A DNA stretch of 64,000 nucleotides, taken from Methylocella silvestris BL2. GTDB taxonomy: Bacteria > Pseudomonadota > Alphaproteobacteria > Rhizobiales > Beijerinckiaceae. The stretch is taken from contig NC_011666.1 of assembly GCF_000021745.1 (NCBI RefSeq), positions 3,685,001-3,749,000 on the forward strand, in the 5' to 3' direction. The translations under genes and the position numbers were made by a program. The notes under the pieces are model-generated. The model ran no database searches, had not been told where the DNA came from, and was given only the letters and a program-made list of their open reading frames with translations. Positions 8,855-17,837 of this stretch are shown here, piece by piece. Each line of letters begins with the position of its first letter. Within the stretch, counting starts at the first letter, position 1.

Positions 8855-9457
8855 TCATCCGTCGAACTTGACCAGGTCCTTGAAGATCAGCCGCCCCCAA
8901 CTATTTCCGCGCGCCTGGATTAGCAGCCCACCTTCGGAAAGCCCGCCAAGTTTGATCGGCGAGAAACCGAGATTTTCCGCGAGCGTACCAATCTCCACTG
9001 CGGCAGCGTCATCGTCGCTCGCCAGGAACACGACTCTCCTGCCACCATGCACGGTCGGATCTTGGTCAAGGGTGGCAGCGATCAAATGGTTGAAGCCCTT
9101 GACCAGCCTTGCACCAGAGAAAGCTTGCGCGATGAACTTGGAGGAAGGCTGTCCTCCCAGTTCCTCAGGGGGCACGCCGTAGGCGTTGGTCACATCGACG
9201 ATGGTCTTCCCCTGCCAGGTGTGGAGCGCCTTGGCGACCTCCGCATGCGACTCGAAACGAACGGCCAAAAAGATGACATCCGCCTTGACCGCGTCCGTCA
9301 GCTTTTTGGGAATGATCGTAGGCCCGATCGCGGCCGCATCGGCTGCGAGGCTTTCCGGGTCGCGTGTGGTCGCCACGGATACTTCGATGCCCTTGCGGGC
9401 AAACGCCTTGGCCAAGGCTCGCCCGATATTGCCGAAGCCTATAATTGCGTAGCTCAT
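8855..9457 (-). CDS. NAD(P)-binding oxidoreductase, F420-dependent NADP reductase-like
   Basis: A 200-residue protein with an N-terminal Rossmann motif GFGNIGRALAKAFARKG (7-23), then DVIFLAVRFES, VDVTNAYGVPPEELGG and KGFNHLIA. This arrangement is that of the COG2085 family (NADPH-dependent F420 reductase-like), many members of which act on unknown substrates in organisms without F420. It is the third gene of the operon, 29 bases after an SDR gene, which points to a shared redox pathway. Confidence 0.85.
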   Translation of the reverse strand: MSYAIIGFGNIGRALAKAFARKGIEVSVATTRDPESLAADAAAIGPTIIPKKLTDAVKADVIFLAVRFESHAEVAKALHTWQGKTIVDVTNAYGVPPEELGGQPSSKFIAQAFSGARLVKGFNHLIAATLDQDPTVHGGRRVVFLASDDDAAAVEIGTLAENLGFSPIKLGGLSEGGLLIQARGNSWGRLIFKDLVKFDG

Positions 9458-9486
9458 AGTGTTTCTCCGATCTTGTGTTGCCGGGA

Positions 9487-10239
9487 TCAGACCTGAGCCA
9501 TGCCTCCATCGACCGCGAGGTCCACACCGGTGATGTAAGAACTTTCATCGCAGGCGAGGAACGTGACGGCAGCCGCAATCTCCTCCGGCTTGCCCCTGCG
9601 ACCCATCGGAATCTGTGTGGTGAACTGTTCGATTGCTTGCTCGGCCTGTTCAGCCGTAAGACCCGTCGTCGTCGCTAGGGCGGGGGTATCGATTGCTCCG
9701 GGGCTCATGCAATTCACGCGGATCTTGCGGTCTTTGAGTTCCAGTGTCCAAGCGCGCGCGAAGTTTCGCACCGCCGCCTTACTCGCGGCGTAGGCGCTGA
9801 ACCCCGGCAGCCCCAATACGTTCGAGACTGAAGAGTTCAGGATAATCGAGCCGCCGTCTCTGAATAGCGAAAGGGCCTTCTGTACTGTGAAAAACAGCCC
9901 CTTTACGTTTACGTCGAAGGTTTGATCAAAATGGGCCTCAGTCGCTGCCGCGAGCGGTGCGATTGTCCCGGCGCCTGCGTTCGCGAAGAGAATGTCGATG
10001 TGACCATGTTTCTCTTTCACAACGGCATAGAGCTGGTCCAGGTCTTCCAGACGCGACACGTCGCCGACGACCGTCGCAACGTTTCCTTCAATAAGGGCTG
10101 CGACCTCCTTCAGCTCCTTCTCTCGTCGTCCGGTAATCACGACGTGCGCGCCTTCTTCGACAAAGCGCTTGGCCGTGGCCAACCCGATCCCGCTGCTGCC
10201 GCCGGTGATAACAGCGACCTTACCTTCTAGCTTTTTCAT
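9487..10239 (-). CDS. SDR family oxidoreductase (1)
   Basis: A 250-residue classical short-chain dehydrogenase/reductase. The cofactor motif is TGGSSGIGLA (12-21), NAGAG follows near residue 88, and the active site has a Ser in the SSVSN strand and YAASK with the catalytic Tyr and Lys. The end IDTPALA and ITGVDLAVDGGM is typical. The second cofactor loop has TGRREKE, suggesting NADP(H). It is a close paralogue of the SDR immediately upstream, and the two are co-oriented with a 48-base gap. Confidence 0.9.
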   Translation of the reverse strand: MKKLEGKVAVITGGSSGIGLATAKRFVEEGAHVVITGRREKELKEVAALIEGNVATVVGDVSRLEDLDQLYAVVKEKHGHIDILFANAGAGTIAPLAAATEAHFDQTFDVNVKGLFFTVQKALSLFRDGGSIILNSSVSNVLGLPGFSAYAASKAAVRNFARAWTLELKDRKIRVNCMSPGAIDTPALATTTGLTAEQAEQAIEQFTTQIPMGRRGKPEEIAAAVTFLACDESSYITGVDLAVDGGMAQV

Positions 10240-10287
10240 GATCTTCTATCCTTCGTTGTGTGGCCCAGGCCCGGGTCCGCGCCCAGG

Positions 10288-11022
10288 TCAGATTTGCGCC
10301 AGGCCGCCGTCGACCGCGACCTCGCTGGCGGTCATGAAGCTGCTGTCCGACGATGCGAGGAAGGCGGCCACGGCCCCGATCTCCGATGGGTCAGCCATGC
10401 GCTGCAGCGGAGTCATCACGGCGAAGGCCTTCTGGCCCTCCTCGCCCAGCGCTTCCTTCGCGAGTTCGGTCGCCGTCGCCCCGGGCGACAGCACATTGAC
10501 CCGGATGCCTGTGCCCTTGAGGTCCTCCGCCCAGGTCCGCGCGAGGTTGCGCACCGCCGCCTTGCTCGCGCTGTAAGCGGTGAATCCCGGGGCGCCCGTG
10601 GCGCCGGCGCTCGATCCGGTCAGGATGATCGAACCGCCCATGCCCATGAGGGGCAACGCCTTCTGGACGGTGAAAATCGTACCCTTCACATTGACGTCGA
10701 AGGTTTCGTCGATGTGCTCGGCGGTGATCTCGCCGAGCTTGAGCGGGCTTCCCACCCCGGCATTGGCGAAGACGATGTCGAGGGTTCCGCGCTCGGCCTT
10801 CACCGCCGCGTAAAGTCGGTCGAGGTCGGCCTCATTCGAGACCGAGCCCTTCACCGCCCGGGCATTGGGCCCCAGCTCGGCCACAGCCGTGTCGAGCGCT
10901 TCCTGCCGGCGGCCGAAGATGAAGACAAAGGCGCCCTCCTCGATGAAGCGCGTTGCTGCGGCGAGGCCGATGCCGGTGGCGCCGCCCGTGATGACGGCGG
11001 TCTTTCCATTCAATCGGGTCAT
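10288..11022 (-). CDS. SDR family oxidoreductase (2)
   Basis: A 244-residue classical SDR and first gene of the five-gene operon. It has TGGATGIGLA (12-21), FGRRQEA (probable NADP preference), NAGVGSPLKLGE, a SSAGATGAPGFTAYSASK active-site block and the C-terminal VAVDGGLAQI. It is clearly paralogous to the next gene. The 228-base gap to the divergent LysR gene should hold the operon promoter and the regulator's binding sites. Confidence 0.9.
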   Translation of the reverse strand: MTRLNGKTAVITGGATGIGLAAATRFIEEGAFVFIFGRRQEALDTAVAELGPNARAVKGSVSNEADLDRLYAAVKAERGTLDIVFANAGVGSPLKLGEITAEHIDETFDVNVKGTIFTVQKALPLMGMGGSIILTGSSAGATGAPGFTAYSASKAAVRNLARTWAEDLKGTGIRVNVLSPGATATELAKEALGEEGQKAFAVMTPLQRMADPSEIGAVAAFLASSDSSFMTASEVAVDGGLAQI

Positions 11023-11250
11023 GTCGTGCGGTCCTTGTTTCGCCGTCTCGGGTCTTTGACTGTGCGGGGAGGTCCCCCGACAGCCTCAACATGGGTTCGC
11101 CGGAGTCAGGCGGTGAGTGCGGAATCGCGCACATCGGTGGTGCGAAAACGATCCGGTCAGACGGTTGAATGCTGCGGCGTTCGCGCGCACTGCGGCTGAG
11201 CGTGTTAGAATGGGCTTCGGAAGGCGCAGCTTGCGGCGCGGGAATGCACC

Positions 11251-12147
11251 ATGATCGATTGGGATGACGTTCGCTACTTTCTTGCAGCCGCCCGCGGAGG
11301 CTCAGTGCGGGCCGCCGCCGGGCGCCTCGGGGTGAATCATTCAACCGTGCTGCGACGCATCGCCCAGCTCGAGGAACGCCTCGGGGCGCAGATGTTTGAA
11401 AAGCTGCCTTCGGGCTACCGACTGACGGCTGCGGGGGAGGAGGTCCTCGAACTCGCGAACCAGATGGAAGCGTCGTCGCACCAGCTGGAGACGCGCGTCT
11501 TCGGGCGCGACCAGAGCGTGCGCGGGCTTTTGCGGGTGACGCTGGCGCCGCCTCTCGCGACACACCTGCTCATGCCGGATTTCGCCGATTTCACGCGCCT
11601 GCATCCGGACATCGAGATGGAAATCCTGTCGTCCGGCGAGCTGGCGAATCTGACCAACCGAGAGGCCGACGTCGCGCTCCGCGTCGTCTACGACCGCAAA
11701 ACCCTGCCGCTCAACCTTCACGGCTTGAAGGGACCGGAGCTGTTCGGCGGCGTCTACATATCTCGCGATCGACTGGCCGCGTGGCGCGAGGGCGCGCCTG
11801 ATCCCATCCGGTGGATCGTCATAAGCATGCATGGCATTCCGGATTGGGCCAGCGAGGGTGAGGTTCGCGCCACGGGGGTTCCATTCAGGACGACGGACGC
11901 CGAGGCGCAGATCGTTGCTGTACGGCAAGGGATCGGGATGACGACACTGCCGTGCTTCATTGGCGATGCCGACCCCCTGCTGGTAAGGACGCCGGGCGCC
12001 GACCTGCACATGTACGGAACGGTTTGGCTCCTCACACAGGGGGAAACACGCAAGACGAAGCGCGTGCGGATTTTCACGGAGTTCGTATCCCGCAGGCTCG
12101 CCGCGTACGCGCCGCTTCTCGCGGGGCTGTCCATATCGCGCAACTAG
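11251..12147 (+). CDS. LysR family transcriptional regulator
   Basis: A 298-residue LysR-type regulator. Residues about 1-60 form the winged helix-turn-helix (YFLAAARGGSVRAAAGRLGV then STVLRRIAQLEERLG), followed by a linker helix and a periplasmic-binding-like effector domain from about residue 90. It is divergent from the SDR operon, the classical arrangement for a LysR regulator controlling the adjacent genes; the inducer is unknown. The start codon is close to the usual M-x-W-D-D-x-R-Y-F pattern of this subgroup. Confidence 0.9.
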   Translation: MIDWDDVRYFLAAARGGSVRAAAGRLGVNHSTVLRRIAQLEERLGAQMFEKLPSGYRLTAAGEEVLELANQMEASSHQLETRVFGRDQSVRGLLRVTLAPPLATHLLMPDFADFTRLHPDIEMEILSSGELANLTNREADVALRVVYDRKTLPLNLHGLKGPELFGGVYISRDRLAAWREGAPDPIRWIVISMHGIPDWASEGEVRATGVPFRTTDAEAQIVAVRQGIGMTTLPCFIGDADPLLVRTPGADLHMYGTVWLLTQGETRKTKRVRIFTEFVSRRLAAYAPLLAGLSISRN

Positions 12148-12289
12148 TCTAACGTCCGGCAGGTCGGCGAAGAGCCGGGGCATGAACTGTCTTGCGGCAG
12201 CCGACCAATTCGGGACGTTCAATCATTAGCGCGCGAGCATCTGCTCTCGCCAAAAGCCGTCATCGGGTCATCCGAGACGCGAAGGTCAA

Positions 12290-12470
12290 CTATGTGGAAC
12301 TCGCGGCCATCTCGGAGGCCCGCGCCAGTGCTTGCGTGTCGATATACTCCCGGATGTTAGTCACTTTGCCGTTTCGAACGGTAATGACGAAGACCCAATG
12401 GTCCTCCCACGTCCTATTCGAGGTTTTGATTCTCCCTCTAGCGAAGCCGACCATCAGAACCCGGTCACCC
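12290..12470 (-). pseudogene. Second SnoaL-like gene, 3' end only
   Basis: The minus strand encodes the C-terminal part of a close homologue of the 8359-8772 SnoaL-like protein. It includes GDRVLMVGFARGRIK, a DHWVFVITVRNG strand, TNIREYIDTQALARA and SEMAASST, ending at TAG (12290-12292). The DNA aligns readily with the intact copy. The gene breaks off where the inverted repeat of an IS3-family element starts, and its 5' part is not found beyond the element, so this copy is dead. Confidence 0.85.
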
Positions 12471-12522
12471 TGGACTTGCTCCGAAAAATGGGAAGCTCTT
12501 CTGAGGAAAAGAGGAGCATTTT

Positions 12523-12819
12523 ATGGGCAAGCCGCAGCGCCGGTTCGGGAAGGAATTCGAGGCGGAAGCCATTCGTCTGGCCGAGACGAGCGGCCGAACG
12601 CAGCGTGAGATCGCCGAGGATCTCGGTATCGGGCTGTCGACCTTGCGCCGTTGGCTCGACAAGCGTCGGGAGCATGATTTCGAAGCGCCGCCTCCCGAGC
12701 GGCAGGAGGATCTTGCGGCCGATTTGAAGCGTCTGCGGCGTGAGAACGAAATTCTGCGCCAGGAGCGCGGGATCCTGAAGAGGGCCGCGACTTTTTTCGC
12801 CAAGGAGGGAAGTCGATGA
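12523..12819 (+). CDS. IS3-family transposase OrfA
   Basis: A 98-residue DNA-binding subunit. It has a helix-turn-helix (ETSGRTQREIAEDLGIGLST, about 23-42), then a leucine-zipper-like helix with RRENEILRQERGILKRAATF. This protein normally binds the terminal repeats and is made alone or as an OrfAB fusion through frameshifting. It is intact, overlapping orfB by ATGA at 12816-12819. Since orfB is broken, it cannot support transposition of this copy. Confidence 0.88.
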   Translation: MGKPQRRFGKEFEAEAIRLAETSGRTQREIAEDLGIGLSTLRRWLDKRREHDFEAPPPERQEDLAADLKRLRRENEILRQERGILKRAATFFAKEGSR

Positions 12820-13661
12820 GATTTGAGCTCATCGATGCGGCGAAGGAAGAGTTCCCCGTCCTGCGTATGTGCAAGGTGCTCGGCGGCAGCGCCAGCGGGT
12901 ATTTCGCCTGGAGGGAGCGCCCGGCCTGCCGCCGGCAGAAGGGCGACATGGTGTTGCTCGCCCATGTCCGCTCGGCCTTCGCCTTATCGAATGAGACCTA
13001 CGGCAGCCCCCGCATGCTGCGCGAACTGCGCGACAATGGTCTGTCGATCGGGCGTCGGCGCGTCGCCCGGCTGATGCGAGAGAACGGGCTAGAGGCGCGG
13101 CAGAACGGCGCTTCAAGCGCACCACCGATAGCCTCCACGCCTTCCCGGTCGCTCCAAATCTCCTGGATCAGGACTTCGCCGCGGCAGGCCGAACCAGAAG
13201 TGGGCGCCGATATCTCCTACGTTTGGACGCGGGCGGGATGGCTTTACCTTGCCGTCGTTATCGACCTCTTCGCCCGGCGCATCGTCGGTTGGGCGACGAG
13301 CGACCGCCTCCATAAGGAACTGGCTTTGTCGGCGCTGCGTCGCGCCATTGCTTGGCGGCGACCCGGCGCCGGGCTCATCCATCACGCGGATCGCGGCAGC
13401 ACTGCGCTATCGACTACCAGGCTGAGCTGCGCCGCAGGGGCATCCTGATCTCGATGTCGGGCAAGGGAAACTGCTACGACAATGCGATGGTCGAAACCTT
13501 CTTCAAGACGCTGAAGACCGAACTCGTCTGGCGCACCGTCTTCCAGGACAGAGGCAACCGCCGCAATCGGTCGTTATATCGACGGGTTCTACAACCCCGT
13601 CCGGCGACATTTGGCACTCGACTTCATCAACCCGCTCCAATTTGAGAGGCGGGCCGCGTAG
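12816..13661 (+). pseudogene. IS3-family transposase OrfB, multiply frameshifted
   Basis: This is the DDE integrase-like subunit. The first 95 residues are in frame and include TYGSPRMLRELRDNGL. Reading then leaves the frame at about 13105 and returns near 13190 (ADISYVWTRAGWLYLAVVID, with the first catalytic Asp). It shifts again near 13400, before DYQAELRRRGILISMSGKGN, and once more near 13550, before IGRYIDGFYNPVRRH. The end is RRAA at TAG 13659-13661. Losses of single bases account for most shifts. No full-length transposase can be made. Confidence 0.88.
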
Positions 13662-13698
13662 AGTCGAAAAGGCTTTCCACTTTCTCGCGGCAAGTCCA

Positions 13699-13800
13699 GA
13701 TGGCGGCGGCCTGCGATTGTGGATAGAGCCGGATGGCGCCAGGCGTTGGCGGCTCGCCTATCGGTTCGACGGCGCCAGCTTCCGGCGTCAGCCGCCGCGA
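13699..13800 (+). pseudogene. Integrase arm-binding (DUF4102) scrap
   Basis: In frame 1 the sequence reads GGGLRLWIEPDGARRWRLAY followed by RFDG, the hallmark of the N-terminal DUF4102 domain of tyrosine integrases (typically DGGGLHLWVQPDGSKLWRLKYRF). The reading is lost after about 35 residues. It abuts the right end of the IS3 element, so a second integrated element once sat here. Confidence 0.55.
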
Positions 13801-13824
13801 TCTCCAAAGCAACAGGAAGGACCG

Positions 13825-14094
13825 ATGACGCCGGAGGCTAACGTCGACCTTCTCATCATCGGCGGCGGCGTCAATGGAGCGGGAATCGCTCGGGACGCGG
13901 CGGGCCGCGGCTTCTCGGTCCTGCTGTGCGAGCGGGGCGATCTTAGCCCCGCCGCCATCACGACGACCACGAGCACGGCGGTAGCGCGGTTGGGGACGAT
14001 GGGCAGCAATGAGGCGGGATCCGCCTCGGCCCCAAAATCGATCGCGGCCAGCGTGGCGGACGCGGCCTCGACATGCATGCCCCAGGCATCATAG
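13825..14094 (+). pseudogene. Glycerol-3-phosphate dehydrogenase (glpD) 5' remnant
   Basis: The ORF starts at an ATG with a GGAAGG ribosome-binding site and reads MTPEANVDLLIIGGGVNGAG followed by RDAAGRGFSVLLCERGDL. This is the FAD-binding N-terminus of GlpD (GGGVNGAGIARDAAGRG is diagnostic). Similarity ends after about 43 residues. The remaining codons are unrelated, so more than 90 percent of the roughly 500-residue flavoprotein is missing. The breakpoint lies close to 13955. Confidence 0.75.
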
Positions 14095-14320
14095 AGACCA
14101 CGGCGGCGAACGTGGAGGTAGCGAATGGTAACCGGAGATGATGGGGAAGTGGCGCGATGGTTGGCGCCCACGATTAGCGCTGCCGCGAATGCGCCGAGCT
14201 GCAGGCTGCATTATGCTGCAGTAGTTCCCATCGCCCCGCCTGCGAGGCCATGCCGATAATGAAGGGGCGGGCATGAGCCGCCAAGGCATGTTGAAGAATA
14301 AGCCGCGGGCGGCTGAGGCG

Positions 14321-15586
14321 TCACGATGCCGGCTTGCCCGACTTGTCGGCAGCGGGCTCGTCGACTCCCCGCTTGCGCAGCGCGCGGATTTGCTCGACCG
14401 TTATTGTGCCCTTGCGAAAACCGAACTGGCCGATTGCGTAATTGCCCAATGCGGCCAGCTCCTCATCGCTGTAGGGGCCGATGTAGGGATGCATGAAGAT
14501 CACGCCCTGGCTGGTCTCGATCTGCGTACCCTTCATCAGCGCCTGCGCGAGATTCGTGCCGGCCGGATCGCCGACCGAATGTGCGCCGCGCAAAGCCGCC
14601 CAGGGTGACTGGCGGCCGTCTCCGTTCGTCAAATGGCAGCCAGCGCATTGCTGGGCGAACAGGCGCGAGCCGAGCGAGCCGCTGGATGCGGCAGGCAGCC
14701 CGGCCTCGACCGCGGGCGGCCCATCGGGTTGCGCTGGAACGCCGCGCAAATAGGTCGCGATGGCGTGGATGTCCTCGGGCTTGAGAAAGCGCAGGCTCAA
14801 CCCGACCGCCTCGGCCATCGGGCCGGAGGCGGGGCCGTGGCCTTCGGCATGGCCGGTCGACAGATATTGTTCGAGCGCGGCGTCGGTCCAGCCGCCGATG
14901 CCGCTCGTGCGGTCGGCCGTGACGTTATAAGCGACCCAGCCGTCCTGTTCCGCGCCGGCGAATTTCCGGCTGTCCTTCAGCGCCATCATGAAATTGCGCG
15001 GCGTGTGGCACTCGCCGCAATGACCCAGCGCCTCAACGAGATAGGCGCCGCGGTTGTACTCTGCCGATTTGGAAGCGTCGGGCTCAAGCCGCCTGTTCGG
15101 ATTGTTGATGAGGTTCCAGAAGAACATCCCCCAACGCTGGTTGAACGGAAAGCTGATCTTGTTTTCAGGCGGCGCGGCCTCGACCGGCGCGAGGCTCATA
15201 AGATAACGCTTGATCGCCAGCGCGTCGTCACGCGTCATTTTTGTATAGGAGGGATAGGGCATCGCCGGATAAAGATGCTTGCCGCCCCGGCCGACGCCTT
15301 CGTGCAGCATTCGCACCCACTCGTCATCGGTGTAGCCGGCAATTCCCGTGGCCGCATCCGGCGTGATGTTTGGGGAATAGAGCACGCCGAACGGCAGGAT
15401 GAATGCGCGGCCGCCCGTGAAGGGCTTGCCGCCGGGCGCCGTGTGGCACGCGACGCAGTCGGCAGCATCAGTGACATAGCGCCCGTACGCGACGGCGTCC
15501 AATTGCGAATCCGCCATCGCGGCCATTGACGCAAGAACGGGCAGCGCAAGAAGAGATGATATGACGGCGGCCAGAATATTGCGCAT
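14321..15586 (-). CDS. Tri-haem periplasmic cytochrome c
   Basis: A 421-residue exported protein: a signal peptide (MRNILAAVISSLLALPVLAS, cleavage near AMA) is followed by three cytochrome c domains with CVACH, CGECH and CAGCH haem sites. The order and length match the cytochrome c subunits of membrane-associated dehydrogenases, such as the alcohol and gluconate types. It is the last gene of an operon with a 2Fe-2S protein and a molybdopterin hydroxylase large subunit, so it most likely takes electrons from that enzyme towards the quinone pool or an oxidase. The lysine-rich end (KSGKPAS) has no anchor. Confidence 0.9.
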   Translation of the reverse strand: MRNILAAVISSLLALPVLASMAAMADSQLDAVAYGRYVTDAADCVACHTAPGGKPFTGGRAFILPFGVLYSPNITPDAATGIAGYTDDEWVRMLHEGVGRGGKHLYPAMPYPSYTKMTRDDALAIKRYLMSLAPVEAAPPENKISFPFNQRWGMFFWNLINNPNRRLEPDASKSAEYNRGAYLVEALGHCGECHTPRNFMMALKDSRKFAGAEQDGWVAYNVTADRTSGIGGWTDAALEQYLSTGHAEGHGPASGPMAEAVGLSLRFLKPEDIHAIATYLRGVPAQPDGPPAVEAGLPAASSGSLGSRLFAQQCAGCHLTNGDGRQSPWAALRGAHSVGDPAGTNLAQALMKGTQIETSQGVIFMHPYIGPYSDEELAALGNYAIGQFGFRKGTITVEQIRALRKRGVDEPAADKSGKPAS

Positions 15587-15632
15587 GACGCCAAGTCTCC
15601 TTCGACCTCAGTGCTGCCGACCGACGCCGCGT

Positions 15633-17828
15633 CTAGGCTCGGCCGAGCGCCGCTTTAACCTTGTCGAAGGTAAATGGAACCGAGCGCAGCCTGGCACCTG
15701 TGGCGTTGAACACGGCGTTCGACACCGCCGAGGGCACCACCGAGGTCGAGGGCTCGCCGCTCCCCCACGGTTTCTCGTCCGGCCGATCGATCAGCTCGAT
15801 CACGACATCAGGCGCCTCCGGAAAGCCGATGATCCGGTAGCTGCCCCAGTCGAGGCTCGTCACCTGCGAGCGGTCGAAGGTGACTTCCTCCATGAGCGTG
15901 CGGCTGACCGTTTGCACCACGTTTCCTTCGATCTGATTTCTGACGCCGTCGGGGTTGATAATCTGGCCGCAATCCTGCGCCACGAAGAAGCGCACGACGC
16001 GAATCTCGCCGGTGGCGCGATTGACTTCGACATCGGCGACAGCGCCGACATAGGTGCGCACCAGCTCATATTTGACATAGGCAAGGCCGCGTCCTGTCGC
16101 GATAGTCGCGCTCTGGTCGCGCGTTGGCGCCGTCTTCTCCCATTTCGCCAACCGCGCCAGACGGTTCAACAGTTCGACGCCGCGCGGATCCTTCAGATAG
16201 CGCAGGCGATATTCGAGCGGGTCTGCGCCCGCGGCCGCCGCCAACTCGTCGAAGAAGGACTCGTTGGCGAAGGTGTTCTGCAGTCGTCCCGGCGTCCTGA
16301 TCCAGCTTGGCTTGAAAGGCGTCGTCTCGAGCCGGTGGGCGACGGTGTGGATGTTTGGAATGGAATAAGGGATTGCCGAATTGCCGATGATTCCGCCCGG
16401 CGATAAAGGAACATCGTGTGGCGGCAGCTTCGCAAGGTTGGCGGCGACCAGTTCGACAGTGCCGGCTGCGCCCTGCGGGATGAAAAACGATGATGACCAT
16501 GATATGATTTGCCCTCCGGCGTCGATCGCGGCCTCGAGATCGGCAAGCGTCGGGGGGCCTTTCGGATCCCAGCCATGCTCGTCCTGGCGCATCCACTGCA
16601 CGCGGACCGGGCGTCCGGCTGCCCGCGCCAGCAGCGCCGCGTCGGCCGCGGCGTCCTCGTGGCCGTTGCGGCCATAGCAGCCGGAGCCGTCGATGTAGAT
16701 GCAACGAACCTTGTCCTCTGGCATCGACAGCATCGCTGCGAGCTGCTTGCGGAGCACGTGTGTCGATTGAGAGGCCGTCCAGCAGGTGAGCTGCCCGTCG
16801 CTGATCTCGACGATGGCGCAGGACGGGCCGATCGATCCATGCGTGTGAATGGCGAAATCATAGGTCGCCTTCAGGCGCTTAGCGTCCGGCGGCGTCGCCG
16901 AGACGTCGCCGACGGTGCTGGTGACGTCGTCCTTGATGATTTTGGTGGCGCGTATGTGCTCCCAGAGCTTCGCCTGGTCCGGCAGGCCCTCCCACGCCGT
17001 CCATCGCGCCTTGAGCCCGCGCGAGGCCCGAATGGCGCCCCATTCACTCTCGGCGACGACGCCAAGAAAGTTGCCCTCGCGCACCACTTTCACGAATCCG
17101 GGCAGGTCACGAATCGAACTCTCGTCGACACTCTCGAGGTTGGCGCCGATGGCGGGCGGGCGCACCACCCGGCCGTGCAGCATGCCTTCGATGTAAAAAT
17201 CCTGCATATAGGTGAAGGCGGCCGTGACCTTGGCTGGAATGTCCAGCCGAGGGGCGGACCGGCCGACGATTTTGTAAAGCGTTGGATCCTTAGCCGGCGC
17301 CTTGGGATCAAGCTTGAGCGAAAACGCCTTGCCGCCGATGAGGTCGCCATAGTCGACTGAGCCGCCGGTCCTGGATGCAATCACGCCATTGGCGACGGAA
17401 AGATCGCCAATGTCGGCATTGAGCTGCGCCGCCGCCGCCTGCAGCAGGGCCTGCCGGGCCGTGGCAGCGGCCTGCCTGATCTGCATGCCGCCGATCTGGA
17501 TCGAATTGCTGCCATAGGTCGGACCTTGATCGGGAGTCAGCGACGTGTCGCCCTCTATTACGGCGACGGAGCTCATGGGAACGTCGAGTTCCTCGGCGAC
17601 AATTTGCATTAGCGCTGTGCGCACGCCGGTGCCAAGATCGACCTTGCCGGAATATAGGGTCACGGCCCCGCTCTCGTCGATTCTGAGAAAGCCGTCGACC
17701 TCATCCTTTGAGACCGACTTTGAAGGCGCTGCGTCGGCCATGGCGAGCGAATGCCGGAAGGGTGAAAAGGTGACGATAAGGGCGCCGGCGGCCAGCAAAG
17801 CCTCGCGGCGCGTTGGATTCATCAGCAT
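15633..17828 (-). CDS. Molybdopterin-binding subunit, isoquinoline 1-oxidoreductase-like
   Basis: A 731-residue large subunit of a xanthine dehydrogenase-family hydroxylase of the IorB/CoxL-like type. It opens with a twin-arginine signal (TRREALLAAGALIVTF), so it is exported folded with its cofactor. The family pattern is visible in GKVDLGTGVRTALMQIVAEE, QGPTYGSNSIQIGG, QDCGQIINPDGVRNQIEGN and the late KPWGSGEPSTSVVPSAVSNA. It hydroxylates an unknown N-heterocycle or aldehyde. The small 2Fe-2S subunit is encoded 9 bases upstream and a tri-haem cytochrome downstream, forming a periplasmic electron chain. No FAD subunit is present, as usual for this type. Confidence 0.92.
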   Translation of the reverse strand: MLMNPTRREALLAAGALIVTFSPFRHSLAMADAAPSKSVSKDEVDGFLRIDESGAVTLYSGKVDLGTGVRTALMQIVAEELDVPMSSVAVIEGDTSLTPDQGPTYGSNSIQIGGMQIRQAAATARQALLQAAAAQLNADIGDLSVANGVIASRTGGSVDYGDLIGGKAFSLKLDPKAPAKDPTLYKIVGRSAPRLDIPAKVTAAFTYMQDFYIEGMLHGRVVRPPAIGANLESVDESSIRDLPGFVKVVREGNFLGVVAESEWGAIRASRGLKARWTAWEGLPDQAKLWEHIRATKIIKDDVTSTVGDVSATPPDAKRLKATYDFAIHTHGSIGPSCAIVEISDGQLTCWTASQSTHVLRKQLAAMLSMPEDKVRCIYIDGSGCYGRNGHEDAAADAALLARAAGRPVRVQWMRQDEHGWDPKGPPTLADLEAAIDAGGQIISWSSSFFIPQGAAGTVELVAANLAKLPPHDVPLSPGGIIGNSAIPYSIPNIHTVAHRLETTPFKPSWIRTPGRLQNTFANESFFDELAAAAGADPLEYRLRYLKDPRGVELLNRLARLAKWEKTAPTRDQSATIATGRGLAYVKYELVRTYVGAVADVEVNRATGEIRVVRFFVAQDCGQIINPDGVRNQIEGNVVQTVSRTLMEEVTFDRSQVTSLDWGSYRIIGFPEAPDVVIELIDRPDEKPWGSGEPSTSVVPSAVSNAVFNATGARLRSVPFTFDKVKAALGRA

Positions 17829-17837
17829 GGGGGCTCC

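Larger units (their letters stand above)
12471..13698 (+). mobile_element. IS3-family insertion sequence, decayed
   Basis: An element of about 1.23 kb. The left end reads TGGACTTGCTCCG, and the right end, read on the other strand, starts TGGACTTGCCGCG. The next 15 bases of the two ends are also partly matched, and both ends start with TG as is usual in the family. Inside are orfA and an overlapping orfB (ATGA). The bases flanking the element (CCC left, GAT right) do not form a direct repeat, so one side was rearranged after insertion. orfB carries several frameshifts, so the copy is not autonomous. Confidence 0.75.

Noticed and set aside
12332-12727. 131-residue plus-strand frame across the SnoaL scrap and the IS start
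   Set aside because: It runs antisense to the SnoaL fragment and then out of frame with OrfA, so it is not a gene.
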